A stretch of 16,763 bases of DNA from Phellopilus nigrolimitatus (lineage: Eukaryota; Basidiomycota; Agaricomycetes; Hymenochaetales; Hymenochaetaceae). This document shows positions 1 through 8,045 of the stretch, one piece after another. The position numbers were made by a program, and so were the translations under genes. Location of the stretch: NCBI GenBank assembly GCA_021029095.1, contig JAJOHG010000495.1, positions 1-16,763 of the forward strand. The letters run 5' to 3'. The notes beneath the pieces are model-generated. The model had not been told where the DNA came from. It saw only the letters and a program-made list of their open reading frames with translations, and made no database searches. Within the stretch, counting starts at the first letter, position 1. Every line of letters starts with the position of its first letter.

Positions 1-2
1 CG

Positions 3-592
3 CAGTTCACCGAGGTCGAACGGTACGAGCACGCGTGCTCCCTCCGTTCCGCTGACGCGCGCGCCGCTTTTGCGCGCCTCCTCTCGATGGCGTTGCTCGC
101 CCCCGTGGCGTACCCCAGTTACCCGACCACCTCCTCTTCCGAAAGTTCGCATTTTCAGCATGAACATAGGGACGATGCTCTCAGCCTGCCTTCCCTTCCC
201 CTGCCGCACGACATCGGCGCTCCGCCCTCCGGAAGTGGCGTGCTCACGGAATCAGTGCACATCCCGCGCCACCTGCGTCATCCACTTCCCTGCGATACTC
301 CTGTGCTCTGCCGCCCCCTCACGCTGGAGGCACGTCCTCTGACTCTTCCGGCTCCCAGACACGGACACGGGCAAGGATTGGGCCACCTAAGGCAAAGCTC
401 TCAACAGAGCGCGTCTTTCCACACGCTTCCGCTCCCCCCGCCTCCGTCTGCCACGGGGCTCTCAATGTCCGTTGTGGGCGTCGTGCCCGCGAAACGCAGC
501 CACAGGAGCAGGAGCGGCGCAGGCTGGAGGATTTGCTTAACGGCGAGTGTGAAAAGGACTTCAATGAAAAGAGGCGCAGGGTCGGCGGGTGA
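3..592 (+). pseudogene. 3' part of an unrecognised gene, frameshifted
   Basis: The window opens inside a coding stretch. Frame 3 is open from the first bases and reads as ordinary protein (QFTEVERYEHACSLRSADAR at its start), then becomes a Ser/Pro/His-rich region up to about base 350. The convincing C-terminus lies in a different frame, at about 374-592: a charged, Arg/Glu-rich tail containing RRRLEDLLNGE and KRRRV, which resembles a nuclear localisation signal, with a TGA stop at 590-592. Moving from one frame to the other needs a frameshift at roughly 350-400, since the first frame otherwise runs on to 665 through less protein-like sequence. No intron signal explains the change. I do not recognise the family. 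The start lies outside the window. The strand is fairly secure from the codon pattern; calling it broken is an inference. Confidence 0.45.
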
Positions 593-1241
593 GACACGGA
601 GGATGATTCCGTACGTCGCCTTTTTTATTCGTGAGCTTTTGGAACGATATATTGACTACTTGTAAATCTACACCCTTCGCTCTCCCCGCCTCAGCATGTA
701 CGCGCGCATGCCGCCGGCCCGCCGTACGCTCATATCCACACGTCCCATCCCCTTTCCGCGCGCCCAGCTGCACCACTCCCGAACTCGAGTGTCTTCTAGA
801 ACGTACGACCCCACCCAGCCGCTTGGACCGCGCACGCTGCGCCTCCCCGCCTCCGGGCGGTGGTTCGACGCACGTTCCGTCAATCTATCTCCGTGACTGC
901 GAGATCGTTGGTGCAAGGACCCCTATCTATTCCCGTGCCGCACGGGATCAAGTACGACAGCAGGTTCGATCCGAAACACGACAGCAATGCACATTTACAT
1001 AGCGTCTCGCGCCACATGTGGATAAGACGACACAGGTCGCAAGAAATCAGGGTAGACGCGTGAGAGCTTGTGAGGGAAGCGAAGGAGCGCGTGCGCCACG
1101 GGCGCGAGTAAGCTTCGTCGCGACAGCACCACGCGCCTGGCATCGACTACTACCCAAACGCCGCGCTTCAGGGTCCCAACGTCGGTGTGGTCGCGCGAGC
1201 CCACCGCCCATCGCGCTCTGCGCGGGTGTCCCTGGTGCAAA
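593..1241. other. Stretch without a supportable gene
   Basis: This 650-base stretch follows the stop of the first gene. It contains a T-rich patch at 621-665 that could be a 3' untranslated region, then mixed GC-rich sequence. Short open frames exist on both strands (for example a plus-strand frame around 860-1063), but none has a consistent codon pattern, a family match or splice signals that I can defend. Part of it may be the decayed continuation of the minus-strand gene copy that begins at 1242-1530. Confidence 0.4.
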
Positions 1242-1530
1242 ATGGCGCGCGTCGCGAAGGGCGTGTCTGGGTTGTTAGACTGGGGAGACGGTCCAGTAGA
1301 GAAAGGGGCGGCGCTGGTCGATTTGCTAGGTTGCGCCGCCATGTTGAGCGGGAAAGCGTCTAAAAATGAAAATTAGATAATAGAAATCTGAACTTACCTT
1401 CCGTTGTGTGTTTTTTGCTTGTCAGACCTGGCACGCATAAAGACAATCGTCGCCGAAGTCGAATTGATCGCTGTGCGGCACAGCCCGAGGACAGCGATCT
1501 TCTAGCTACGCGTCGCCCGCCCATGTCTCC
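1242..1530 (-). pseudogene. Decayed copy of the 5' end of the minus-strand gene at 4742-6317
   Basis: This region is a diverged duplicate of 5985-6297 in the same orientation. Bases 1444-1494 match 6212-6262 at 46 of 51 positions, and 1242-1265 match 5985-6008 at 21 of 24. Between these blocks the intron is also recognisable: on the minus strand a GTAAGT donor follows the first exon (donor near 1397) and a TTTTTAG acceptor lies near 1360, giving an intron of about 38 bases against 56 in the other copy. Both copies encode the same motif in the first exon (CPRAVP, then FDFGD), and second-exon remnants align as TPFATRAI against TPFTTCAI. Copy 1 has an insertion after FDFGD that leads to a stop before the splice site, so it is non-functional. 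Because the intron is present, the duplication was DNA-based rather than through mRNA. Confidence 0.6.
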
Positions 1531-1672
1531 TCTCCGCTCGACTGCGACCGCGACGACGTTTTACTCGGACGAGAGAATACGAACACAAGCCTCTAGACGC
1601 AGACAACTGACGACGATCTCGCCGCAATTAAACTACAACTACGAACGTAACCCGAATACCTTTGAAGCCACT

Positions 1673-4502
1673 GTGCGCGAGTCGAACTTCCTGCTCCCCG
1701 CGGACCAGAGCCTGCGTGTGCTTCAGGTCCCAATTGTATGACAGGAGAGGTTAGTGAGTCGTGTGCCTATCGCCGCCTCCGCCGCCATGCTCAACGCTGA
1801 CCGAGAAACTTGATTACAGCTCCTGATACCGCGTCCCCACTTCTGCTGCTCAATCCGCTCACCCACCTCATGTACCTCTTCGATCTTGGCGTGCATCTGG
1901 GAGATCCTCACTTGCGACGGCGGCTTGGAGCGCCTTGTCCGCCTCCTGCACGATTTTTGTCTCTCCCCGCCGCCGCCAGAGTATCTCCGCCCCATCTACG
2001 GCCTCTCGCCTCCTGGACTTCCCTGCCCGCCGCCCACTCCCACTCTCAACCCCAACTCCTTTGACCGGCACACCGCCTATCTTTTTTGTTCGCATTTCAA
2101 AGCGTAGTTCGGCGTACAGGGATCGGAGCCCAGACGGAGTTGCGCCGTGCAGGCGGGCACTCTAGAGGTTGTCGGCTGCGGTCTCGAGGTCTGACTCGCA
2201 TCTAAAGGCTTCGCTGTCGGCCCTGGTGCGAGCGCGAACGGCATCCCGCGCGAGACCCGTGAACAAAGACAGTTCAGGCGGCAGTAGCAGCTCGAGCAGC
2301 GCCAGCGAGAGAAAACACAGGAGCTAGTCCGCCTTCTCGCGCGAGAATGGTCTTCCGCGATTGTCGAGGTGAATTCGATTTCTTAACTTTCTTCGCGCAT
2401 ACTCATCTGACGCCGCCCTAAGACGAACAGCTTCGGATGCGGAGACGACTGTGTCAACGACACTTTTGAAAACGCTACGCTACTGGGATCTAGGACGCCG
2501 ATGCCGTCTGCGTCGACATCGAGACCGAACACGGAGACCGAGGAGGACGCGGATGTTGAGATGAAGACCTCGATGACGCAAGATCAAGATGCAGTCGAGA
2601 GCATGCCGGCCCCACCATCCCTTTCATATCCACGATGCACTGCTGGCATCGTCTCCGACTCGCGTACGGCCGGTGTTGGGTCGGTGTTGGCATGGCCGGA
2701 GCCTCGGATACGCTCGACGTCGACGTCGATGCACACATCATCATCAACGCGAACCCGGTGGACGGCGGCGTGTCTGATGGGATCGTGACGCTCGACCAAA
2801 ACGTCAACGACGACTTGGCGATGGGCGCCCCGCCTGGCGCGCCCGGCGCGAACGATGCCACGCCGCGCACATGCGCGAATACCCTAACCCTCAATACGCG
2901 CAACATGATGCGCGAGCACCACCATCACCACGGCCACGCGCGCGGGCGAGAAGCGCTCACGCCGCGTGCTGTCCTGGCGAGCTCACCCATGCACACGCAT
3001 GCGCACTCGCTGATACTTGTCGCGATGCGTGTCGGTGTGGACGGCGCGAATGCGGGTCCAGCGCGGAGCTCGCCGGCTCGCGTCGCCGCAAGCGGGTCGA
3101 ACCTGGAGTCTTTCATTCAAGCGACGCGCGGTGCCCTAGCATCACCCGCTACTTATGCTGCCCTGCCTTCACCGGTAGCGGCGGTCACCACCCCGCGTGC
3201 GACACACCGACATCATCATCATCGCTACCGTCATCATCACAGTGTGGAGGAGACGGGTCCGTTCCGCGAAGAGGATGTACTACTTTCGCTGCAGCTCCTC
3301 GCTTATCTCTGCAAGTACCCGCACGTACGCCAGGCGTTTTACAAGCCGCGCTGAGCTTCCATCCGGCGACAGCGACGGGTAGCGCGGGCACGCCTTCGAC
3401 ATCAGCCGCGGCTGCTGGAGCGAGAGGCAGTTGAAGCTGGAGAGGAAGCGCGTGGATTAGGACCGGCGCGACGGCAAACGCGCACTCGGCCGCGACGGCG
3501 TCGGCGGATTTCAAGGAGGGCGGCGACTTAACCGAAGGCGGGTCGGGTGTCGGACAAGGTCAGAATGTTGAAAGCGACGGCGACAGCGCGGAAGGTGTGG
3601 TGGCCAGTGTTGGTGTTGGAAATGGACGCGGGTCGGGAGAGCTCACGGTGTCGACCGTCGGGCATGTCAGGGTGGGGCGCTGGTCGGCCGGAATAGAGAG
3701 CGCTAGCGAATTGCATCTGCAGCCGCTGCCTCTCTTGCGGCCATCCAACCTATTGCACATTTCTCGATTGCTCGGAACAATGGTACACCGGTGAGTTAAC
3801 ATTCAGTAAGTTTCCATTGAAATCTCAGTGACTCATTTTGTTCTGGAACACAGACTACTTCGGAGTTCGCAAGGCCGCGAGGAGCAAGCGAGCATGGTCA
3901 TGGTCGCGTTGCGGGTTTGCCCAGCGCCAACTCAAATACGACCGCGCCGGCAAACCATGTAACCTCGTTCTTTGGCCCGGGCAACATTCTCGGTGATCCG
4001 CCAGCGACGAGCATGTCGATTCCTATTAGCATGCGGCCGCGCGCAGTAGCAGCAGCAGCAGCAGGTCCATCACCAATAACTACAACATTATTACCAGTGA
4101 ATCATGCGGTTCCACGCACAACGGCGCCTACACCAGAGAGCGACCTTCCCACCCGACAACCCGGGCCTGGACCTGTTCTCGGCGGAGGAACAGGCAACCG
4201 TCCGCAGTTTCCTGTCGGCGGTCTGGATGTCTGGAGCGAAAGCGCTGGCGGACGACGCGGCGGGGTACGCCGCCGCGTTCGATGCAGATATCGAGGCACA
4301 CATCGCAACGTTCGAACACGGGCGGGCGGTAGAGTGCATGCGGGCGGGGGAGCGGGCGCTGCCGGATCGAATCCAGGCGCTGGACGAGCGCGATCGTCGG
4401 GCGCGTGCGCGCACGTCACCGTCGCGTTCGACGCGAGATGCTTCGGCTGCGGGTTCGAGTTCGGGTGCAGATGTGAGTGAAGATGACATGATACTGGGGT
4501 GA
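1673..4502 (+). pseudogene. mub1: MUB1/SamB-like MYND-type protein, degenerate and lacking the MYND finger
   Basis: In the known family, Mub1 partners the E3 ligase Ubr2 in ubiquitin-dependent turnover of the proteasome regulator Rpn4, and SamB affects hyphal morphogenesis. Recognisable segments occur in family order but in changing frames. They are: an N-terminal RESNFLLP at about 1676, where the expected ATG reads GTG; NPLTHLMYL near 1850; ILTCDGGLERLVRLLHDFC at 1904-1960; the block from GSEP to LLAREW at 2114-2353; an acidic linker near 2500-2570; a His-rich segment; and EEDVLLSLQLLAYL with KYPHVRQAFYKPR at 3268-3351. The distal part (3435-4502) ends in SEDDMILG. In-frame stops lie at 2192-2194 (a likely Trp codon), 2285-2287 (a likely Gln codon within a Gln/Arg run) and 3432-3434. 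At least five frameshifts are needed. No C-x2-C MYND cluster was found in any frame after 3351, where the family carries it. An intron is clear at 3791-3853 and possible at 2369-2430. The family call is firm for 1673-3351; whether 3435-4502 belongs to the same protein is less certain. Confidence 0.72.
3791..3853 (+). other. Intron in the distal MUB1-like region
   Basis: A canonical donor (GTGAGT) directly follows an open coding stretch ending in GTMVHR. A branch-like TGACTC lies about 20 bases before a CACAG acceptor. The 63-base length suits a basidiomycete intron. The downstream frame is shifted by one relative to the expected phase, consistent with the other indels in this gene. Confidence 0.6.
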
Positions 4503-4741
4503 TAGATGCAACGCGGATGCCGCGAGCGCCTTATCTATTCCCTCTTTCTCCATGACCATCGTTATGGTCTGGCCGACTAGGACTCTACTCGCTCTCTCTT
4601 CTATCCTCCTCTTCCATTCCCCAGTTTTTGTTTGTCTCTCCACACCCCACACATCTGTCGTCTAACCCATTGTTGTCTTTGCACCTTTTTTTGGTATCTG
4701 CCGCTTTTTCCCTGATGATTTCTAGCACGCATCTGTACATT
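4503..4741. other. Convergent intergenic region, pyrimidine-rich
   Basis: This region lies between the stop of the MUB1-like gene on the plus strand and the presumed end of the minus-strand gene. It is strongly C/T-rich on the plus strand, with several T runs. It would contain both 3' untranslated regions of the convergent pair. No open frame with coding character was seen. Confidence 0.5.
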
Positions 4742-4894
4742 CTACAGCATAATTTTCACGTGTACATATACAACATTTTCATATTTACGCGGGAAAGCAG
4801 TTGTTGTGAGGGCTTGCCAGAGCGGACGGTGCCAGATGCTGCTGCGCGCGTGCCCGAGGCGCTTCGCGACGTCCTTAGGCGAAACGTGGTCGAG

Positions 4895-4977
4895 CTGCAT
4901 CGCAGAGTGTCACCACGTCAGAGAGCGGAGAGAGTATCAAAAGAATGCGACGCGCCTTTGCGAACTCAAGTATGTAC
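4895..4977 (-). other. Intron 5 of the minus-strand gene
   Basis: On the minus strand a GTACAT donor follows a GCAG exon end, with a CTCTGACG branch and a GATGCAG acceptor, 83 bases in all. The downstream exon reads LDHVSPKDVAKRLG, but only after a one-base frame adjustment. Confidence 0.45.
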
Positions 4978-5098
4978 CTGCACACGTCGACAAATACGCG
5001 GGCCTCTCGCTCCTGCTCGCCAATTTCCCCAGCCCGCTCACCATCTCCTTCAGCACTACGCTCGCCTTCTGGCGGAGCGCGCGCAGGCTCACCGTGAG

Positions 5099-5174
5099 CT
5101 TTAGGGAGAGCAACGAAAGGGACGCGAGTCAGCCCGAAGACGTCATTCGGGTAGTACAAAAAAGAAACACGCAC
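5099..5174 (-). other. Intron 4 of the minus-strand gene
   Basis: On the minus strand a GTGCGT donor follows KASKFGG, with a GCTGACTC branch and a CCCTAAAG acceptor, 76 bases in all. The next exon starts in phase with LTVSLRALRQKAS and has very high third-position GC. The stretch could instead be read through as coding, so this is moderately secure. Confidence 0.5.
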
Positions 5175-5249
5175 CCCGCCGAACTTGCTTGCCTTCACGA
5201 CGGCCGGTGCCTTGAATCACACTGACGCTAGCGCGAGCATCAGCGCAGC

Positions 5250-5312
5250 CTAAGTAATAATACAAAATACAAAGTCTTCAGTAGTGGATACGAAAACGAT
5301 AGCGCTTCGTAC
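5250..5312 (-). other. Intron 3 of the minus-strand gene
   Basis: On the minus strand a GTACGA donor follows HIATLTQE, with a CTGAA branch and an ATTACTTAG acceptor, 63 bases in all. The downstream exon begins in phase with AALMLALASV. Confidence 0.6.
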
Positions 5313-5379
5313 CTCCTGCGTCAAGGTGGCAATGTGGACCGGTCCTCACCAGAAACTTCCTTGAACTGGGCGGCCATAA

Positions 5380-5422
5380 CTGTTCCACAAAACAAAATAC
5401 ATCATTTTTCACCCCATCTCAC
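5380..5422 (-). other. Intron 2 of the minus-strand gene
   Basis: On the minus strand a GTGAGA donor and a GGAACAG acceptor define a 43-base intron. Splicing keeps the frame, reading from PISLLCCW into IMAAQFKEV. It is short, with a weak branch point. Confidence 0.5.
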
Positions 5423-6129
5423 TCCAGCAACAAAGTAAAGAGATCGGAAGGGAGTCCGTACAGTCGAGAAACTCGGGAACATCCTCTGGTGGGTCGCACA
5501 CCGCGGGCGGCTCCTTCAGCGAGCCGCTTCTGGCCGTTCGTCATCGGCGATAGCGACCCGTTCGCCTTCGGCGCGCCCTTCGTGTTGTTTCCGCGCAGCG
5601 TCTCCTGCTACCTATTCATCTCCGCGAGCACGGCCTCCGGCTGAGGGCATGCGTGGTCACGACACGGCCCGAGCCAGTCGCACAGCCCAGAGACGTAGTC
5701 GAAGAGCGTGCGCTCGTCCGCGGAGGCTAAGTTGCGATCGCTATTATATGTTAGATCCCCTTCACATACGGAAGAGCCACGGCGCGCACCTCACTGAGCT
5801 CGGCCTTCTTGCGCACGTGGATACGTTCCCTCAAAGGGATCTTATTCTCGGGGATGCCTGCGACCTTCTGATGGTCTCCGATTTCGACGGTCTCGTCGAT
5901 GTCACTTGCGAACAGGAAGACGCAGGTATAGATGCGCAGGAACGTCGAGAGCCAACCTAGCTGGGCACTATGACAGTGCCGAAGATGGCGCACGTGGTGA
6001 AGGGCGTGAGGGGTTCAAGCATGTGCGTAGCGCTGAGGTTGGGGAAGCGGTCTGGCGGCGCCAAAAACTTTAGAGGAGCTGGGCAACCTGCTGAGCCGAG
6101 CCACGCCGCGGTTCTGAGAGCGAAAGGGC

Positions 6130-6185
6130 CTGAAAAAGAAAGTTAGAGGAGCCTGTTGCATAATAGAGTAAAATTCTGTACTAAC
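6130..6185 (-). other. Intron 1 of the minus-strand gene
   Basis: On the minus strand the donor is CAAG followed by GTTAGT, the branch is CTCTAAC and the acceptor is CTTTTTCAG, 56 bases in all. Splicing joins FDNAAQ to GPFALRTAAW without changing frame. The same intron, shortened, is present in the duplicate copy near 1360-1397. Confidence 0.7.
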
Positions 6186-6360
6186 CTTGCGCTGCGTTGT
6201 CGAACCTGGCACGATTGTCGCCGAAGTCGAAGTGATCGCCGTCCGGCACAGCCCGAGGACAGTCATGCGCGTCGTCCTCATCATGTCTTCCTCTTCCTCT
6301 TCCTCTCGGCCTCTCAACCTCTCGATTTCTCGACTACGCTCCGCGTACCGCTGTAAAAAC

Positions 6361-6406
6361 GTAAGTTAGTCTTTTTTCTTCATGCCTTTAGTGTACTAAT
6401 CTGTAG
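6361..6406 (+). other. Intron near the kinase 5' end
   Basis: A strong GTAAGT donor, a TACTAAT branch close to perfect consensus and a CTGTAG acceptor define a 46-base intron. Downstream the sequence reads TPSIKREVMQQPQQQ in frame with the polyglutamine start. It could lie within the coding region or in the 5' untranslated region. Confidence 0.65.
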
Positions 6407-6431
6407 ACCATCTATCAAGCGCGAGGTCATG

Positions 6432-6478
6432 CAGCAGCCGCAGCAGCAGCATCAAAAGCAACAACGACAGCAGCAACT
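6432..6478 (+). repeat. CAG/CAA trinucleotide-rich tract
   Basis: CAG/CAA-rich sequence directly after the ATG at 6429 encodes a polyglutamine N-terminus of the KIN-like kinase, interrupted by Pro, His, Lys and Arg codons. Confidence 0.65.
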
Positions 6479-6919
6479 TGACTCCTTCGCGTTGGTCGAT
6501 CGAGACCGTCTTGCGCTAGAGAGCCCACGCATTTGGAAGAGTTGGAGAGGGGAAATAAGAAAAAACAAAGACCTCGGTACGTAATGAAATCGTCTGAACG
6601 CGAGCGCGATGTTAACGACTGCTACAGCGCCTCGAACGCATGTCCTCCATACCGCGCGCCAGCCATCCGTGAATGGCGCACGCCCCCGACTACTGTCAAT
6701 GGCGATGTCGCCCAGCAGTACGTCCCTGCCGACGGTGGTGGTTGCAAGACGCATGCTCCCGCAGCCGCGCAGGTGTCGCTCGAGTCGAGCACGAGCATCC
6801 ATACCCAGAAGCCGCTCAGTTCGAGCCGCGTGCTGAGAGATTACACGCTCGGAAAGACACTCGGCGCGGGCTACATGGGCAAAATCAAACTGGCGTATCA
6901 CGATCTCACCGGCGAGAAG

Positions 6920-7010
6920 GTGCGTAGCATCTTCTGCGTCAGCAATTCGATCTGCACACTAACGTTTTTCAAAATATATTTAGTAACGATCACACCCGCT
7001 GCGTGCGCAG
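6920..7010 (+). other. Intron inside the kinase N-lobe
   Basis: A GTGCGT donor follows LTGEK and a GCGCAG acceptor precedes LAIKILP, restoring the conserved kinase strand in frame. The length is 91 bases, with a CACTAACG branch-like site near 6957. A second AG (TATTTAG, near 6982) lies at a more usual distance from that branch, so the original acceptor may have shifted. Confidence 0.7.
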
Positions 7011-7343
7011 CTCGCGATCAAGATTCTCCCGCAAGCCAAATCGCAAGCTCAGGGATGAATGGCGTCGCGCCGACAGCGGAGGTGGCGGCGAAGCAAGCGT
7101 CGAAGGAGGCATCGAAGGAGACCGGGAGGCCTGCTGTCGATGCTACTACACTACCCTTATATCTGCGGCATGCGGGAACTCATCACGCACACGAACCACT
7201 ACTACATGATGTTCGAGTACGTCAACGCTTAACAGATGCTCGACAATATTTTCAGTCACGGCCGTCTTCGCGAACGCGTTGCCCGTACGTTCTCCCGCCA
7301 AATCGGCTCCGCACTCGACAACTGCCACCGCAACACTGTCGTC

Positions 7344-7387
7344 CATCGCGACCTCAAGGTCGACCGCACGCTATCCGGGGCATGTCC
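7344..7387 (+). other. Internal deletion junction in the kinase
   Basis: HRDLKV (7344-7361) is followed within about 15 bases by the post-kinase motif RGMSHFEFG (starting at 7376), in a different frame. In intact KIN1/2 proteins these motifs are separated by the activation loop and the entire C-lobe, roughly 150 residues or more by family knowledge. The junction lies at about 7359-7376. No splice signals of the usual type are present there, so it is read as a genomic deletion. Confidence 0.7.
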
Positions 7388-7679
7388 CATTTCGAGTTCG
7401 GCTCCGAATATGAGGTTGATCGCGAAATTGTTGACGTCTTCGAGAGCGACGCATATGCGCGCGCTGTCCAGGCCTGGAGCGCCGCCGCCAAGTCCCAGGG
7501 CGCAACGGCCACGGTGGGCTCTGCGTCGCAAGCGCGAGCGCACGGATGCTGCGCAGGCTGTTCAGGCTCCCCGAGCGCACCGCCGCCGCGAGCCGCGTCT
7601 CCGCTGGCGGCGGCGCTCACCTCCGTCAAGACGACGCTCGCGCACCGTGAGCTGCCCGGAGCCCTCGGGCGCGTCCCAC

Positions 7680-7716
7680 GCCCAGCCCGCGCCCGCGCCC
7701 GAGCCCGAGCCCAAGC
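7680..7716 (+). repeat. GC-rich hexanucleotide-like tract
   Basis: Short tandem GCCCGC/GCCCGA-type units encode alternating Pro-Ala then Pro-Glu in one frame ([11 protein letters not shown]) and Arg-Ala in another. It lies in the low-complexity tail of the kinase pseudogene. Confidence 0.6.
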
Positions 7717-8045
7717 CGTCTGCGTCAGCGGTGGTGGTGGTCGCCTCATTGTGCACCACGACGCCGATGACGAGCGCGCCGCAGTCCACGCCTGGCGCGT
7801 CGTCGCCGTCGAGCACGCCCTACGAGCGCATGCGTGCACGCGAGCGCGGCGGACACGGCCTTCGTGAGCGTTTGCACCGCGCGCCGATCGTCTCCTTCTG
7901 TGTCGTGTGCAGCTCCTCCGCGTGCGTGTGCGCGCCGCCAGCGGAGGTGAGGGAGAGGGAGCACGCGGAGAAGGAGAAGAGGACGCGCTGGGCGGGGTGT
8001 GTCAGTTAGTTCGAGACACGGCTAGGTTTGGGAGGGGTGCGTACC

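Larger units (their letters stand above)
4742..6317 (-). pseudogene. Unrecognised multi-intron gene, degenerate
   Basis: Read on the minus strand, five introns with matching donors, branch points and acceptors link protein-like exons. The order is: an acidic Glu/Asp-rich start; CPRAVP and FDFGDNRARFDNAAQ; intron 6130-6185; PFALRTAAWLG, then PNLSATHMLEPLTPF; a hydrophobic, possibly membrane-spanning WLSTFLRIYTCVFLFA followed by SDIDETVEIGDH; KIPLRERIHVRKKAEL; ADERTLFDYVSGLCDWLGPC; PPEDVPEFLDC; intron 5380-5422; AAQFKEVSGED and HIATLTQE; intron 5250-5312; KAPAVVKASKFGG; intron 5099-5174; LRALRQKASVVLKEMVSGLG; intron 4895-4977; and LDHVSPKDVAKRLG, with a stop near 4742. Breaks include in-frame stops at 5751-5753, 5608-5610 (likely a Gln codon) and 5217-5219, plus frameshifts near 5975, 5530 and 5330. 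I do not recognise the family. The plus strand of 4806-5225 is also open, but the intron continuity favours the minus reading. The exact start is uncertain and may overlap the divergent kinase gene. Confidence 0.55.
6284..8009 (+). pseudogene. kin1: KIN1/KIN2-family Ser/Thr kinase, internally deleted and frameshifted
   Basis: KIN1/KIN2 (MARK/PAR-1-related) kinases act in cell polarity and exocytosis at the plasma membrane. A possible first exon starts at 6284 (MSSSSSSSRPL). After an intron (6361-6406) comes a polyglutamine N-terminus (MQQPQQQHQKQQRQQQ, ATG 6429), then DYTLGKTLGAGYMGKIKLA with the glycine loop at 6860-6880. A second intron (6920-7010) restores LAIKILP, with the catalytic lysine at 7020-7022. 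Further on are [36 protein letters not shown] and VVHRDLK, with HRDLK at 7344-7358. The sequence then jumps to RGMSHFEFG and [13 protein letters not shown], which in the family follow the kinase domain. The DFG motif, activation loop, APE and the rest of the C-lobe are therefore absent. Frameshifts lie near 6512, 7052 and 7130, stops at 7056-7058 and 7230-7232. The tail is Pro/Ser/Ala-rich, and no KA1-like end was recognised. The product cannot be an active kinase. Confidence 0.82.

Noticed and set aside
2490..2906. Minus-strand open frame opposite the MUB1-like gene.
   Set aside because: It is the mirror of GC-rich coding sequence; the plus strand has family-specific motifs on both sides.
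4806..5225. Plus-strand gene of about 139 codons in frame 0.
   Set aside because: It looks protein-like in part, but it is antisense to exons of the minus-strand gene, where three introns with good signals join consistent exons. The minus reading is preferred, though not proven.
7354..7839. Long minus-strand frame opposite the kinase tail.
   Set aside because: Arg/Ala/Ser-rich antisense of a GC-rich low-complexity region, with no motif, while the plus strand carries the KIN1/2 post-kinase motif.
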